A stretch of 64,000 nucleotides of DNA. It comes from Bacteroidales bacterium. Lineage in GTDB: Bacteria; Bacteroidota; Bacteroidia; Bacteroidales; Marinilabiliaceae. The stretch spans positions 91,852-155,851 of the forward strand of contig SUWW01000002.1 of assembly GCA_015061285.1 (NCBI GenBank), read 5' to 3'. Shown here piece by piece: positions 8,873 to 18,106 of the stretch (position 1 is its first letter; the number at the start of each line of letters is the position of its first letter). The position numbers were made by a program, and so were the translations under genes. The notes under the pieces were generated by a model. That model saw only the letters and a list, made by a program, of their open reading frames with translations, was not told where the DNA came from and ran no database searches.

Positions 8873-10720
8873 TTATTTTTTGATGCGTTCCATTTTACCA
8901 ATAACATTCTCAGCACGGCTATATATGTCCTCCATGCTATCCGATACTTCGGCAGGAGCGTAGCGGGCAAATTCGCAAGCATCGAGGAGCTCCATAAACT
9001 CGTCAGCTGCGGTGTCGTCTATGTTGTGCTGCTTCATCTCTTCGCGAGCGTTGTCTTTGGTGAGTTCGCTCAGCGGAAGGGTTAGTTTGTCGCTCAAATA
9101 GCCCCAAAGAGCGCGCATAACTTCATCGAAAAAGGCTTCGCGTTTTTGTGCTTTTATGTATTTAGCAGCTTGTTTCAATCGGCGGCGAGCTACTTTGTTT
9201 GCTTTACGCATCTTCACGCGTCCGAGGTCGGCGTTGTCTTTTATTCGTTTTCTGTACACGATGAAGAATACTACGAAAATGGTCAATGGACACAGCATAC
9301 ATAAGACGAATAGGGTAGAGCCGAGTAAGAAGTCGTTAGTCTTGCTGAGAGATGTTCCATTGTGCAAATAGCGAAGGTCGCGACCTATGTATTCCACTTT
9401 GTCGCGCGAACCACCTTGGAACGAAACAACTCCGCTGTTGCTATTGCTATTAGCACCTTTGGCAACATTGATTGTGAACGGACCTTGTGTAAGTGTTACA
9501 TATTTCTCTTTCTGTGGGTCGAAGTATGTAAAATTCATCGAAGGAATCTCGAACTGACCTTCGCGACGAGGAATAATAAGATATTCTGCCGACGAAGTAC
9601 CATGATAACCTTGAACGGTGTTCTTCAAATCGTTGCTTGTGTTGGGGTCGAATGTGTCGAAATCGCTGTGGAATTGTGGCTTAGGAATAGAGAGTAGCTT
9701 CAAATTGCCATCGCCCGATACGCTCACTTTCACCTGCACGCTATTGTCGGTCTCTACTTCCAATGGCGACACCGATACGTTGAATTTGAAATTACCTACA
9801 CCACCGCTGAAGTCCGAAGGCTTGTTGGCTGGTAGTGCTTTCACGTTGAGCGAAAGTGCATTTGATTTTACTGAGCGACGAACGAGCTGAACATCATCGA
9901 AGAATGCATCAAAGAATGACGAACCTCGGCGCGTGCGCTGACGAACGATGAACTCGTAAGTTGTTGGCTCTATCTGAATTTTGCCGCTCTTTTGCGGAAT
10001 TATTACCAGTTTCGAGAGCACGGCAGCTTGATAAATCTTGCCGTTGTATTGCTCGCTATGGAATTGGATAGAAGGATTGTCCATATCGAGTTTTACAAAT
10101 TCAGAAAGTTTAGGTGGTGTGACGTCCGAAATTTGGTTAAGATTTGCCGTGGTATACACTTTAGTGGTTAACTCTACAGCCTCACCTTCGTAAAGCGATG
10201 AGCGACTAAGTTGCTGAACGAGAATAATGTCATCGCTTTTGCCATTTTGCGACTGCTGAGGCATATTCTGGTTTCCATTGCTTTGCTGTGCTGCACCACC
10301 GTTCTGGTTTGTGCTCTGTCCACTCTCAACAACTTTTATGCTGATACTGTTCGATTGCATTTTTTTGCCGTCGACGGTAACCGAAGCTGGTGCGAGGGTA
10401 AACTCTCCAACTTTTTGTGCCTTAAGTACATAAGTATAAGTAGTGGAGCGCGATGTGGATATTTGACCATTAATAATTTGCGTACTCATCGATGTCGACG
10501 TCGATGGTCCCATAAGTATGGTGAAGGCATCGTTGTCGGCCATACGCATGTCGCTGCCGCTGGCGTTGACGCTGTAAGTAACTCTAAAATTCTCTCCAAC
10601 TTGTACTACAGTTGGTTGTGCAGAGCCTTGAAATGTCACTTCGTCGGCCCAAATCTGCTGCGACACTACTATACAAAGTAGCGTTAATAGTGTCCTAATC
10701 CTATTCATACGTATTTTCAT
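8873..10720 (-). CDS. batD: BatD: exported protein with C-terminal membrane anchor
   Basis: A 615-residue protein: a signal peptide (about 1-25), repeated beta-sandwich domains (about 26-435) including SRSSLYEGEAVELTTKVYT, a transmembrane helix (about 460-485), and a charged cytoplasmic tail (about 490-615). The N-terminal VTFQGSAQPTVVQVGENFRV is typical of the BatD/oxygen-tolerance family. It probably presents a large periplasmic region to partners of the BatA/BatB VWA proteins. It lies 25 bases after batC and four bases before batE. A second ATG three codons into the protein is an alternative start. Confidence 0.88.
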   Translation of the reverse strand: MKIRMNRIRTLLTLLCIVVSQQIWADEVTFQGSAQPTVVQVGENFRVTYSVNASGSDMRMADNDAFTILMGPSTSTSMSTQIINGQISTSRSTTYTYVLKAQKVGEFTLAPASVTVDGKKMQSNSISIKVVESGQSTNQNGGAAQQSNGNQNMPQQSQNGKSDDIILVQQLSRSSLYEGEAVELTTKVYTTANLNQISDVTPPKLSEFVKLDMDNPSIQFHSEQYNGKIYQAAVLSKLVIIPQKSGKIQIEPTTYEFIVRQRTRRGSSFFDAFFDDVQLVRRSVKSNALSLNVKALPANKPSDFSGGVGNFKFNVSVSPLEVETDNSVQVKVSVSGDGNLKLLSIPKPQFHSDFDTFDPNTSNDLKNTVQGYHGTSSAEYLIIPRREGQFEIPSMNFTYFDPQKEKYVTLTQGPFTINVAKGANSNSNSGVVSFQGGSRDKVEYIGRDLRYLHNGTSLSKTNDFLLGSTLFVLCMLCPLTIFVVFFIVYRKRIKDNADLGRVKMRKANKVARRRLKQAAKYIKAQKREAFFDEVMRALWGYLSDKLTLPLSELTKDNAREEMKQHNIDDTAADEFMELLDACEFARYAPAEVSDSMEDIYSRAENVIGKMERIKK

Positions 10721-10745
10721 AACTCACAAAGGTAAGTATAAAGAG

Positions 10746-11453
10746 TTACCAATTTTTTTCAATAGCGCCCGACTTTGCAGCTTTAGCCTTTTTGCGCTCT
10801 TCTTGTAGCTGATTCTCGTCGGCCTGAACAGCATTTAGCAATCGTTGAGCCTCTTCGCGCGACATTTCAGATTGTTGTTGTTGTTGCTGTTGCTGCTGTT
10901 GTTGTTGCTGATCTTGTTGCTGTTGCTGCTGCTCTTGTTGTTGCTGCTGCTGTTGCTGTTGATCTTGGTTCTGTTGCTTATCCTGCTTATCCTGTTGGTT
11001 TTGCTGGTTTTGCTGATTCTGCATCATCTTTTTAGCAGCCACAAGGTTATAACGAGTCTCGTTGTCGGCAGGATTAGCGCGCAAAGCTTGTTTATAAGCA
11101 TCGATACTTTTGTCGAACTCTTTTTTCAAGTAGTGGCAATTGCCAATGTTGTGGTAGAGTTGCGACAGACGATCTTTGTCGGTTTCGTTGGCAGCTAAAT
11201 GTTCAAATCCTTCAAGAGCTTCGTCGATTTTCTCTTGTTTGAAAAGCGAGTTGGCGTAGTCGTAGTTAGCTTCGTAGGAATCGGGAGCTTCCATCATGGC
11301 TTTTGCCGAAGCCTCTTGCGCCTGTTCGTATTCTTGATTTTGATAATGGTTGTAGCTTTCGCGTATGTATTTACGCTCTTTTTGCGCGTGGCAAATTGAA
11401 GTTGAGAGCGTTAGCGTAAATATTGCAATGAAAAATTTCTTCATATCCATCAT
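10746..11453 (-). CDS. batC: BatC: TPR protein with long glutamine-rich tract
   Basis: A 235-residue exported protein with three or four TPR repeats (about 25-145), including LYHNIGNCHYLKKEFDKSID. A tract of nearly pure glutamine, about 45 residues from roughly 150, comes next, then a short charged tail. Its start overlaps the batB stop by four bases, implying translational coupling. The glutamine tract is encoded by mixed CAA/CAG codons and is unusual in a bacterial protein. It resembles a microsatellite and could vary in length between strains. The third Met (MKKFFIAIF) gives a cleaner signal peptide and may be the true start. Confidence 0.82.
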   Translation of the reverse strand: MMDMKKFFIAIFTLTLSTSICHAQKERKYIRESYNHYQNQEYEQAQEASAKAMMEAPDSYEANYDYANSLFKQEKIDEALEGFEHLAANETDKDRLSQLYHNIGNCHYLKKEFDKSIDAYKQALRANPADNETRYNLVAAKKMMQNQQNQQNQQDKQDKQQNQDQQQQQQQQQEQQQQQQDQQQQQQQQQQQQQSEMSREEAQRLLNAVQADENQLQEERKKAKAAKSGAIEKNW

Positions 11454-12544
11454 CGATTTGTTTTTTGAACTATTTCGTTGGGTTGAATAAATAGGTCGGC
11501 AGCAGTGTTTTTGCGGCTAAATATGTCGAAACTTGAAAGACGTGCGTTTTTGCGGCTTAGAAGCAACATATCTATGATTAGTAGAAGTATAACGAGAGCC
11601 TCTACGTAGGCAAATCTGTCGTTGTAGTCGGTATAGACTTTTGCTTCGAATTCGCTCTTTTCTATCGAATTGAGTTCTTCGAGCAAAGCATTAATGCCAT
11701 TGCGTATGTTGTTGGCAGGCACGTATGCACCGCCACCAGCAGCTGCTACTTTGGCAAGCGATGTTTCATCAATCTTGCTTATAACTACCTGACCTTCTTT
11801 GTCTTTGATGAAGTTGCGAGTGTCGCCTGGTGTGGCTGGAACAGGAGCTCCTTTGCTTGTGCCCATACCTACAGTGTACACTCGAATACCACGTGCGGCT
11901 GCAGCTTGGGCAGCTTGTATGGCATCGTCTTCGTGGTTCTCGCCATCGGTAATAACTATTATTGCGCGATTGATGTCTTCTTGCTGTGTAAACGAGTTCA
12001 TACACATATTTATGGCAGCACCAATAGCAGTGCCTTGCGTAGGAACCATGCCAGTGCTCACTGAAGAAAGAAACATTTTGGCCGATGGATAGTCGGTGGT
12101 GATTGGCAACTGCACATAAGGTTGACCAGCAAAAACCACAAGGCCGAGACGGTCGTCGGTGAGTTTATCTACGAGGCGCGAAGTGGCCATTTTAGCCATT
12201 TCGAGGCGCGATGGCTGTACATCTTGCGCATTCATACTGTTCGATACGTCGATGGCAACCATTATTTCTATACCATTACGCTTCATCGATTCCACTTTGG
12301 CGCCAAATTGTGGTCCTGCTATCACTAATATTTGTAGCGAAAATGCTACTAATAGTATTATTGCTTTGAAATTCAAACGCTTAGGCGAGTATAGCGGCAT
12401 TAGGTGATTCATTAGCGACGGATTGCCGAATGTGCTAATGGCTTTCTTGCGACTGCGATTGAATATATATACTGCTATTATACCTACTGGCACTAATAGC
12501 AATAGAAACAGATAGTTAGGATGTGCAAATCTGAATATATCCAT
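11450..12544 (-). CDS. batB: BatB: VWA-domain membrane protein
   Basis: A 364-residue protein with N-terminal helices (about 10-28 and 58-76), a periplasmic von Willebrand A domain (about 92-290), and a C-terminal helix (about 310-330). The metal-ion-dependent adhesion site is intact: DVSNSM at the DxSxS position and a later ITDGENHEDD. It follows batA after two bases and overlaps batC by four. With BatA it probably binds partners in a Mg2+-dependent way under control of the MoxR ATPase. The paralogous pair batA-batB is typical of the operon. Confidence 0.9.
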   Translation of the reverse strand: MDIFRFAHPNYLFLLLLVPVGIIAVYIFNRSRKKAISTFGNPSLMNHLMPLYSPKRLNFKAIILLVAFSLQILVIAGPQFGAKVESMKRNGIEIMVAIDVSNSMNAQDVQPSRLEMAKMATSRLVDKLTDDRLGLVVFAGQPYVQLPITTDYPSAKMFLSSVSTGMVPTQGTAIGAAINMCMNSFTQQEDINRAIIVITDGENHEDDAIQAAQAAAARGIRVYTVGMGTSKGAPVPATPGDTRNFIKDKEGQVVISKIDETSLAKVAAAGGGAYVPANNIRNGINALLEELNSIEKSEFEAKVYTDYNDRFAYVEALVILLLIIDMLLLSRKNARLSSFDIFSRKNTAADLFIQPNEIVQKTNR

Positions 12545-12546
12545 AA

Positions 12547-13539
12547 TTACGGAATTGTTCTCAAGAGAGAGTTACGTAAAACTATTTCGAGCAAAAGGAG
12601 TGCAAGAGTTGCGAGTGCGAATGGTAGATACTCTTCGGTGCGCTTAGAATATTCGCGAACTTCCAAAATTGTCTTTTCCATCTTGTCGATCTCGTCGTAG
12701 ACTGCTTTCAAGCTATTCTTATCGGTTGCGCGGAAGTACTTACCGCCTGTCATCGATGCCATATTTTGAAGCAGTTCTTCGTCAATCTTTACATCCATAT
12801 CTTGGTATTGAATGCCGAAGTTTGTCTGAACCGGCATTGGTGCTGTGCCTATTGTGCCGACGCCAATTGTGTATATACGTACACCGAACGTCTGAGCTAT
12901 CTCGGCAGCCTTCTCGGGCGCAATACTACCAGCGTTGTTCACACCATCGGTAAGCAAAATAATTACTTTGCTTTTCGCTTTGCTGTCCTTTATGCGGTTA
13001 ACAGCTGTGGCTAAACCATTGCCGATAGCAGTTCCATCGGCGAGCATGCCTATTTTGATGTCGGAAAAGAGGTTCAGTAGCACGTTGTGGTCGGTTGTAA
13101 GTGGGCACTGTGTGAAACTTTCGCCTGCAAATATTACAAGACCTATATTGTCGTTAGGTCGTCCACTAACAAACTGCATAGCAACGTCTTTGGCAGCCTC
13201 AAGACGGTTTGGCTTGAAGTCGATGGCCTGCATTGAACCCGAAATATCTATCGACATAACTATATCTATGCCTTCGGTCTTTTCGTCGTGAAAATGATCT
13301 GTCGACTGTGGACGCGCGAGTACTACAATAGCTGTAGCCAGCGCAAGCATACGCAAAATCATTGGCACGTGGCGTAGATAGACTTTCCACGATTGTTTGA
13401 TGCCTGTAAATGGCTCAAGTGTAGATATTTGTATGGTTGCATGAAGTCTGCTCTGCTTCCATATATACCATGCTACGTAAATAGGTATGATTATGAGCAA
13501 ATAGAAGAACGATGGATGCAGAAAAGTGATGTTGCTCAT
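12547..13539 (-). CDS. batA: BatA: VWA-domain membrane protein
   Basis: A 330-residue protein with helices near 10-28 and 57-77, a VWA domain (about 90-285) and a C-terminal helix (about 305-325). The MIDAS motif is DISGSM, followed by LTDGVNNAG. It overlaps the preceding gene by four bases, so the two are translationally coupled. It is a paralogue of BatB. The role in aerotolerance and virulence is known for Bacteroides and Francisella homologues, but the molecular mechanism is not settled. Confidence 0.9.
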   Translation of the reverse strand: MSNITFLHPSFFYLLIIIPIYVAWYIWKQSRLHATIQISTLEPFTGIKQSWKVYLRHVPMILRMLALATAIVVLARPQSTDHFHDEKTEGIDIVMSIDISGSMQAIDFKPNRLEAAKDVAMQFVSGRPNDNIGLVIFAGESFTQCPLTTDHNVLLNLFSDIKIGMLADGTAIGNGLATAVNRIKDSKAKSKVIILLTDGVNNAGSIAPEKAAEIAQTFGVRIYTIGVGTIGTAPMPVQTNFGIQYQDMDVKIDEELLQNMASMTGGKYFRATDKNSLKAVYDEIDKMEKTILEVREYSKRTEEYLPFALATLALLLLEIVLRNSLLRTIP

Positions 13540-14516
13540 TTTATCTCCTCCTTTGCTTTTATCTCTTCGTCGTCATTGCCAATAATTTGGGCTGTTTCAC
13601 TGACGAATTCGATAGCTTTTTTCATCGATGTATCGTTTTCGTCGGGAAGAGGCTCCACTTTGGCAAACTTCACAAAATCGGCAAGTTGTAGCACATCGGC
13701 AAGTTTGTTACGACTGTTAATGTCGAGTGTTGAAACATTTTCGAGCGCACCAATAATCTCATCTGTTGTGCTTTCCAATGCACTTATCTTGAATCGTTCT
13801 GCCACATATTTACGCAACGTATCGGTAATGCCTGAATAGTATTCCTTGAACATGTTGCGTTGGCAAAGTTTCTCTTCGCGAATTTTTTCAAGCTCTCGCA
13901 GTGCTACAACGTCGCACGGCTCTTTAGGTTTCGAGGCTACGATGCCAAGTTTTTGATTGCGATATTTATGGTATAGATATATACCTACAAAAATTAACGC
14001 TGCAACAACTATAGCGCCTACAGCCCAAGGCCAATAATGAAGCAATTCAGAGAGTAGAAAAGGTGCGTCTATGGCATTTTTGATGTCGGTGATGCGCGCA
14101 ACGCCACTCTCTTCGTCAATCTCGAGTTGCTGAAAAGGGTTAACTACGTTGAGTGCCAACGCTTCAGTCTTGATAGTGTCGCCTTCTGCTGTGTATGCTA
14201 TTTCAAGTGGGTCGATGTAGTGCAAGCCAGAGTCGAACGAAGTGAGCAAGTAGCGTTGCATGATCTCCACAATACCATTGCTCTTCGATGTGTCGGGCTT
14301 AAGAGCTTCTACTACTTCCACTTCGGCAGTGAGTGTATCGGCCAGAGGCAGAAGTGTTACGTTAGCACTCTCGGGGAACGCTAATTTGATGTTCAGCCCC
14401 ACTTGACCACCCATAAGTATAGTCATACTATCGAGCTCCGCAGTGACGCGAGGCTCTTGAGCATAAATATGCAGCGATGATAGAAGTGATAATATAAGTA
14501 TAAAAAATTGTCTCAT
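13536..14516 (-). CDS. Bat-operon membrane protein, DUF4381-like position
   Basis: A 326-residue protein: a signal peptide (MRQFFILILSLLSSLHIYA), a beta-rich periplasmic domain (about 20-160), one transmembrane helix (about 165-188, WPWAVGAIVVAALIFVGIYL), and a charged cytoplasmic domain (about 195-326). It sits between the DUF58 gene (six bases away) and batA (four-base overlap). The topology and position match the small anchored protein commonly found between DUF58 and VWA genes in MoxR operons. The exact family name is an inference from context. Confidence 0.7.
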   Translation of the reverse strand: MRQFFILILSLLSSLHIYAQEPRVTAELDSMTILMGGQVGLNIKLAFPESANVTLLPLADTLTAEVEVVEALKPDTSKSNGIVEIMQRYLLTSFDSGLHYIDPLEIAYTAEGDTIKTEALALNVVNPFQQLEIDEESGVARITDIKNAIDAPFLLSELLHYWPWAVGAIVVAALIFVGIYLYHKYRNQKLGIVASKPKEPCDVVALRELEKIREEKLCQRNMFKEYYSGITDTLRKYVAERFKISALESTTDEIIGALENVSTLDINSRNKLADVLQLADFVKFAKVEPLPDENDTSMKKAIEFVSETAQIIGNDDEEIKAKEEIK

Positions 14517-14522
14517 AGTAAG

Positions 14523-15389
14523 TTAACTGCGTTGTTTGAATAACAAGAGTAACTGTTTTACGTAGTCTTCGTCGGTGCGAATGCGAACGCTGTCGATGCC
14601 GTTTTTGGTGAATGTGGTCTTGAGTTGTTCAAGGTGCTTCTGCCAAGCGGCTGCGTATGCATTGCGTACAGCGCTATCAGACGTATCGATCCATTTTTGT
14701 CCGCCACGTTCGGCATCGGTGAGTAGCATCAAACCGATGTTGGGAAGTTCGGCTTCGCGTTGGTCATATATATGCAATGCTACAACATCGTGCTTGTGAT
14801 TAGCAATCTGCAACGATTTCTCGAAGTCGTGATCCATAAAGTCACTCAGTACGAAGGCCGTACAATGCTTCTTAATAGCGTTGGTTAGGTATACCAAAGC
14901 GCTATTGAGAGACGTTTTGCGGTTCTGCGGCTGGAATGTCAGCAGTTCGCGAATGATATGAAGCACGTGGCGTTTGCCTTTTTGCGGCGGAATGAACTGT
15001 TCTACATGGTCCGAGAAGAATATTACGCCAATCTTATCGTTATTTTGAATGGTAGAGAAAGCGAGAGTGGCAGCTATTTCGGTAACAAGGTTTTTCTTGA
15101 AACGCTCTTGTGTACCAAATTCGCGCGACCCCGACACGTCTACAAGCAGCATAACGGTGTTTTCGCGCTCTTCCTCAAAAATCTTGATGAAAGGGCGATT
15201 GAAGCGCGCCGTAACATTCCAATCGATGTTACGAACATCGTCGCCATATTGATATTCACGCACTTCGCTGAACGCCATACCACGACCTTTGAAAGCCGAA
15301 TGATATTCGCCTGCAAAAATGTGGTTCGACAATCCGCGTGTCTTTATCTCTATCTGGCGAACCTTTTTTAGTAATTCTGTAGTCTCCAT
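14523..15389 (-). CDS. DUF58 domain protein (VWA-like) of the MoxR/Bat operon
   Basis: A 288-residue cytoplasmic protein. The N-terminal block GRGMAFSEVREYQYGDDVRN, followed directly by IDWNVTARF, is the DUF58 signature. A VWA-like fold follows, with LLVDVSGS near residue 100 at the MIDAS position. No membrane helix is present. DUF58 proteins accompany MoxR ATPases and are presumed adaptors between the ATPase and membrane VWA proteins. It is 45 bases downstream of moxR and six bases before the next gene. Confidence 0.88.
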   Translation of the reverse strand: METTELLKKVRQIEIKTRGLSNHIFAGEYHSAFKGRGMAFSEVREYQYGDDVRNIDWNVTARFNRPFIKIFEEERENTVMLLVDVSGSREFGTQERFKKNLVTEIAATLAFSTIQNNDKIGVIFFSDHVEQFIPPQKGKRHVLHIIRELLTFQPQNRKTSLNSALVYLTNAIKKHCTAFVLSDFMDHDFEKSLQIANHKHDVVALHIYDQREAELPNIGLMLLTDAERGGQKWIDTSDSAVRNAYAAAWQKHLEQLKTTFTKNGIDSVRIRTDEDYVKQLLLLFKQRS

Positions 15390-15434
15390 TTTCTTTGTTA
15401 TTTATGTTTATATGGCTGACTTGCAGATTGTTAC

Positions 15435-16427
15435 TTAGGGTACTTCTACCTTGTTGAGTATTTCGCTGATGATTTCCTCACTCGTGACGTTGTTGGCTTC
15501 GGCCTCGTAGCTGAGAGCAATACGATGGCGCAAAACATCGTGACATACGGCGCGCACGTCTTCTGGAATGATGTATCCACGGCGTTTGATGAATGCGTAT
15601 GCCTTTGCTGCCATTGCAAGGCTAATACTTGCACGTGGCGACGCTCCGCACGAAATCATATCGGTGAATTGATCGAGGTTGTATTGGTCGGGGAAACGTG
15701 TTGCGAACACAATATCTACGATGTAACGTTCAATCTTTTCGTCCATATATACATCTTTCACCACTTCGCGAGCGCGTACAATATCCTCTGGTGTAAGTAT
15801 TTGTGATGGCTGAGGGAACGTTTTTGCAAGGTTGTTACGTATGATGAGTTGTTCCTCTTCTTTCTTAGGATAGTCGATAACCACTTTCAGCATAAAACGG
15901 TCGACTTGTGCCTCTGGAAGTGGGTACGTACCCTCTTGTTCGATTGGGTTCTGTGTAGCCATAACGAGGAATGGCTTAGCCATCTTGTATGTTTGGTCGC
16001 CTATAGTTACTTGGCGTTCCTGCATGGCCTCGAGCAATGCACTCTGAACTTTGGCTGGTGCACGGTTGATCTCATCGGCTAAGATGAAGTTGCTGAAGAT
16101 AGGGCCTTTCTTAACTACAAATTCTTCTGTTTTCTGGCTATATATGAGCGTACCGAGGATGTCGGCTGGCAACAAATCAGGCGTAAACTGTATGCGTGAA
16201 AAATCGGCTTTGATAACCTTTGCTAAGGTGTTGATTGCTAATGTTTTTGCCAAACCTGGAACACCTTCGAGCAATATGTGTCCATCGGATAGCAAACCGA
16301 TAAGCAAACTCTCTACAAGATGTTTCTGTCCAATAATTACCTTATTCATCTCCATTGAAATAAGGTCTACAAACGAACTCTCTTGCTTTATGCGTTCGTT
16401 GAGTTCTTTGATGTCAACTGTGTCCAT
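15435..16427 (-). CDS. MoxR-family AAA+ ATPase
   Basis: A 330-residue AAA+ protein with Walker A GVPGLAKT near residue 55, Walker B ILADEINRAPAKVQSALLEA near 115, sensor 1 ATQNPIEQEGTYPLPEAQ near 155, and the MoxR C-terminal lid. MoxR ATPases act as chaperone-like remodellers, usually partnered with DUF58 and VWA proteins, all of which follow here. It is the first gene of the operon, with a -7-like element about 55 bases upstream. Confidence 0.92.
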   Translation of the reverse strand: MDTVDIKELNERIKQESSFVDLISMEMNKVIIGQKHLVESLLIGLLSDGHILLEGVPGLAKTLAINTLAKVIKADFSRIQFTPDLLPADILGTLIYSQKTEEFVVKKGPIFSNFILADEINRAPAKVQSALLEAMQERQVTIGDQTYKMAKPFLVMATQNPIEQEGTYPLPEAQVDRFMLKVVIDYPKKEEEQLIIRNNLAKTFPQPSQILTPEDIVRAREVVKDVYMDEKIERYIVDIVFATRFPDQYNLDQFTDMISCGASPRASISLAMAAKAYAFIKRRGYIIPEDVRAVCHDVLRHRIALSYEAEANNVTSEEIISEILNKVEVP

Positions 16428-16481
16428 TATGTTTTTTTGTATTAATTATTTCAAATTTTCGTTTCGCTTTTTCAAGCAGCG

Positions 16482-16489
16482 CAAAAGTA
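16482..16489 (-). promoter_or_regulatory. Candidate -7 element of the MoxR-Bat operon (TACTTTTG)
   Basis: The minus strand reads TACTTTTG, matching TAnnTTTG. It is 55 bases upstream of the moxR start, giving a leader of roughly 45 bases. No strong -33 TTTG is seen. Confidence 0.5.
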
Positions 16490-16829
16490 ATATGCATTTT
16501 TATGTGTTGGAACGCTCTTCTTGCTTTATTCAACGAGTGTATTTTTACTCGTAAATAGCCACTTTCGTTGAACTTTTTCTTGCTTTTGATGATGCAAAGC
16601 TGACATTCATTGTGAGTAATAAGCTGTTTATAAGTACTTATGAACGCTACTTTTTGCTCAAAAATCAACTAATGACATCTATAATTATGTTCAATTGCTC
16701 ATTATCCATCTTCCAATTCAGCTTCAAATACCTACTCACCACTATTCTGTGGCGCATTATTGAAGCATAAGAGAAATACCAATCATCTAATTTTTATCCG
16801 CAAAATTCTTATTACCTAATAATGGTTAG

Positions 16830-16837
16830 TAAATTTG
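16830..16837 (+). promoter_or_regulatory. Candidate -7 element of the SPOR lipoprotein gene (TAAATTTG)
   Basis: TAAATTTG matches TAnnTTTG and lies 30 bases before the ATG at 16868. If it is used, an ATG at 16835 lies inside the promoter and cannot be the start, which supports 16868. Confidence 0.5.
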
Positions 16838-16867
16838 AAGCACGAAAAAACAAAAAATCTAATCATT

Positions 16868-17473
16868 ATGCGTGTTTCCACTATTCTATATCTCGTGGTT
16901 GCTTTGGCTTTTGCCACGTCGTGTGCATCTTCAAAAGGTTCTTCAAGTCTTAGCGACAATACTTCCACTACGTCTACCACTCCGAAACGTACGCCCAAAA
17001 TAAAACCAGAAGCTTCGCCAATTAAGAACGAAAATAAAGCCCTCGATTTAGCTATAAAGGAGCAGAAAGCTGCCGAAGCAGAATCGGCGCGAATGAAAGC
17101 CGAAGCCGAAGCGCGTGCCAAGGCTATTCAAGATTCTATTGCTGCTGCCGAAGAGTCTGCCCTAAAAGCCGCTGTCGAAGCTGTAACTATGCGCGAAGAA
17201 CAAGTGAAAGTTGTCTCTTCTATGAAAAATGATTTTCAGGGTAGATTTCATATAATCATTGGTTCGTTTAGAAATCTGCAAAATGCAGAAAACCTATGTA
17301 AAGAGGCTGCACAAAAGGGCTTTTCACCTACTATTATGCAAAACGCAGAGGGACTCTACCGTGTAGCTGTGTCGTCGCATGAAGAAGAACAAGATGCTCG
17401 CGACAACATTGCCGAACTTCGCAAACTTAATCCTCAATGGGTGGGAATGTGGCTACTTGTTGGTAAAAACTAA
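16868..17473 (+). CDS. SPOR-domain lipoprotein
   Basis: Start chosen at 16868, giving about 201 residues beginning MRVSTILYLVVALAFATSCA, a lipoprotein signal with the lipid-modified cysteine near residue 19. A Ser/Thr/Pro-rich linker comes next. An Ala/Glu/Lys-rich helical stretch (about 60-115) probably forms a coiled coil. The C-terminal SPOR domain spans about 120-200 (FHIIIGSFRNLQNAENLCKE). SPOR domains bind denuded peptidoglycan at septa, so a role in division or wall remodelling is likely. Confidence 0.85.
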   Translation: MRVSTILYLVVALAFATSCASSKGSSSLSDNTSTTSTTPKRTPKIKPEASPIKNENKALDLAIKEQKAAEAESARMKAEAEARAKAIQDSIAAAEESALKAAVEAVTMREEQVKVVSSMKNDFQGRFHIIIGSFRNLQNAENLCKEAAQKGFSPTIMQNAEGLYRVAVSSHEEEQDARDNIAELRKLNPQWVGMWLLVGKN

Positions 17474-17490
17474 TGTGATTATATCCTAAA

Positions 17491-18084
17491 ATGCTAATTA
17501 TCAGTATGTATAATAAACTATTGTGCGTCATTGGGGCATTTGCATTCTCTTTGTGTATTTATGCTCAATCCTCTGCCGATGAAGTAAAAAATGCTTTTTC
17601 GAATATTGGCTTGAATTTCCATGAAACTACAAATATTCAAGAACTTAGTCGTCAGTATACAAAAAACAAACAACAATGGGATGCCGCTATTGCATGGTTG
17701 CAAACTACTGATATTAAGACTATTGCCAAAGGTAAACATGCCATAGAAGGGATAAACCTTATTGCCAGTGTAGAAGATACTCAGAATGCCAATCTTGAGT
17801 CGCGATCGTCAGAAAGCCATTATCATCATATCGATTTACAAGTTGTCGTTAATGGATATGAAGGCTTCTGTCTTATCGATCATGCCACTTCAACGCCAAA
17901 CTGCAAATGGCGTGAAGATGTCATTCACTACGACTACGATGCCTCTAAAATGCAGTTTATCATAGGTAATCCTGGCACCGTGTTCCTCTTTTTTCCTTCC
18001 GATTGGCATATCGCCAAAGTGCAAACACCATTTGCCAACCAAACTTTACGAGTTATAGTTATAAAACTAGATTACGTAGAGTAG
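17491..18084 (+). CDS. YhcH/YjgK/YiaL-family protein with signal peptide
   Basis: A 197-residue protein. An N-terminal hydrophobic segment (MYNKLLCVIGAFAFSLCIYA) looks like a signal peptide. The downstream Met at 17506 gives a cleaner signal than the first ATG at 17491. The C-terminal part has the YhcH/DUF386 cupin-like features: YHHIDLQVVVNGYEGFCLI, then GTVFLFFPSDWHIAKVQ with the conserved histidines. Cytoplasmic members are linked to sialic-acid and other sugar metabolism. This exported form is less usual, and its substrate is unknown. It is 17 bases after the SPOR gene and may be co-transcribed. Confidence 0.7.
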   Translation: MLIISMYNKLLCVIGAFAFSLCIYAQSSADEVKNAFSNIGLNFHETTNIQELSRQYTKNKQQWDAAIAWLQTTDIKTIAKGKHAIEGINLIASVEDTQNANLESRSSESHYHHIDLQVVVNGYEGFCLIDHATSTPNCKWREDVIHYDYDASKMQFIIGNPGTVFLFFPSDWHIAKVQTPFANQTLRVIVIKLDYVE

Positions 18085-18106
18085 TAAATATCAGCAAAAA
18101 GCTATG

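Larger units (their letters stand above)
16428..16867. other. Gene-free divergent intergenic region, 440 bp
   Basis: This AT-rich stretch separates the minus-strand MoxR-Bat operon from the plus-strand SPOR lipoprotein. It holds a candidate -7 element for each side (16482-16489 and 16830-16837) and a 6-bp hairpin ACGAGT/ACTCGT at 16533-16552. I see no coding frame, tRNA or recognisable RNA in it. Confidence 0.5.

Noticed and set aside
10845..11198. Plus-strand frame with a very long leucine run
   Set aside because: It is the antisense of the CAA/CAG glutamine tract of batC, not a membrane protein.
16835..16867. Longer N-terminus for the SPOR lipoprotein starting at 16835
   Set aside because: It would place a charged stretch before the lipoprotein signal and overlap the candidate promoter; 16868 gives a standard signal.
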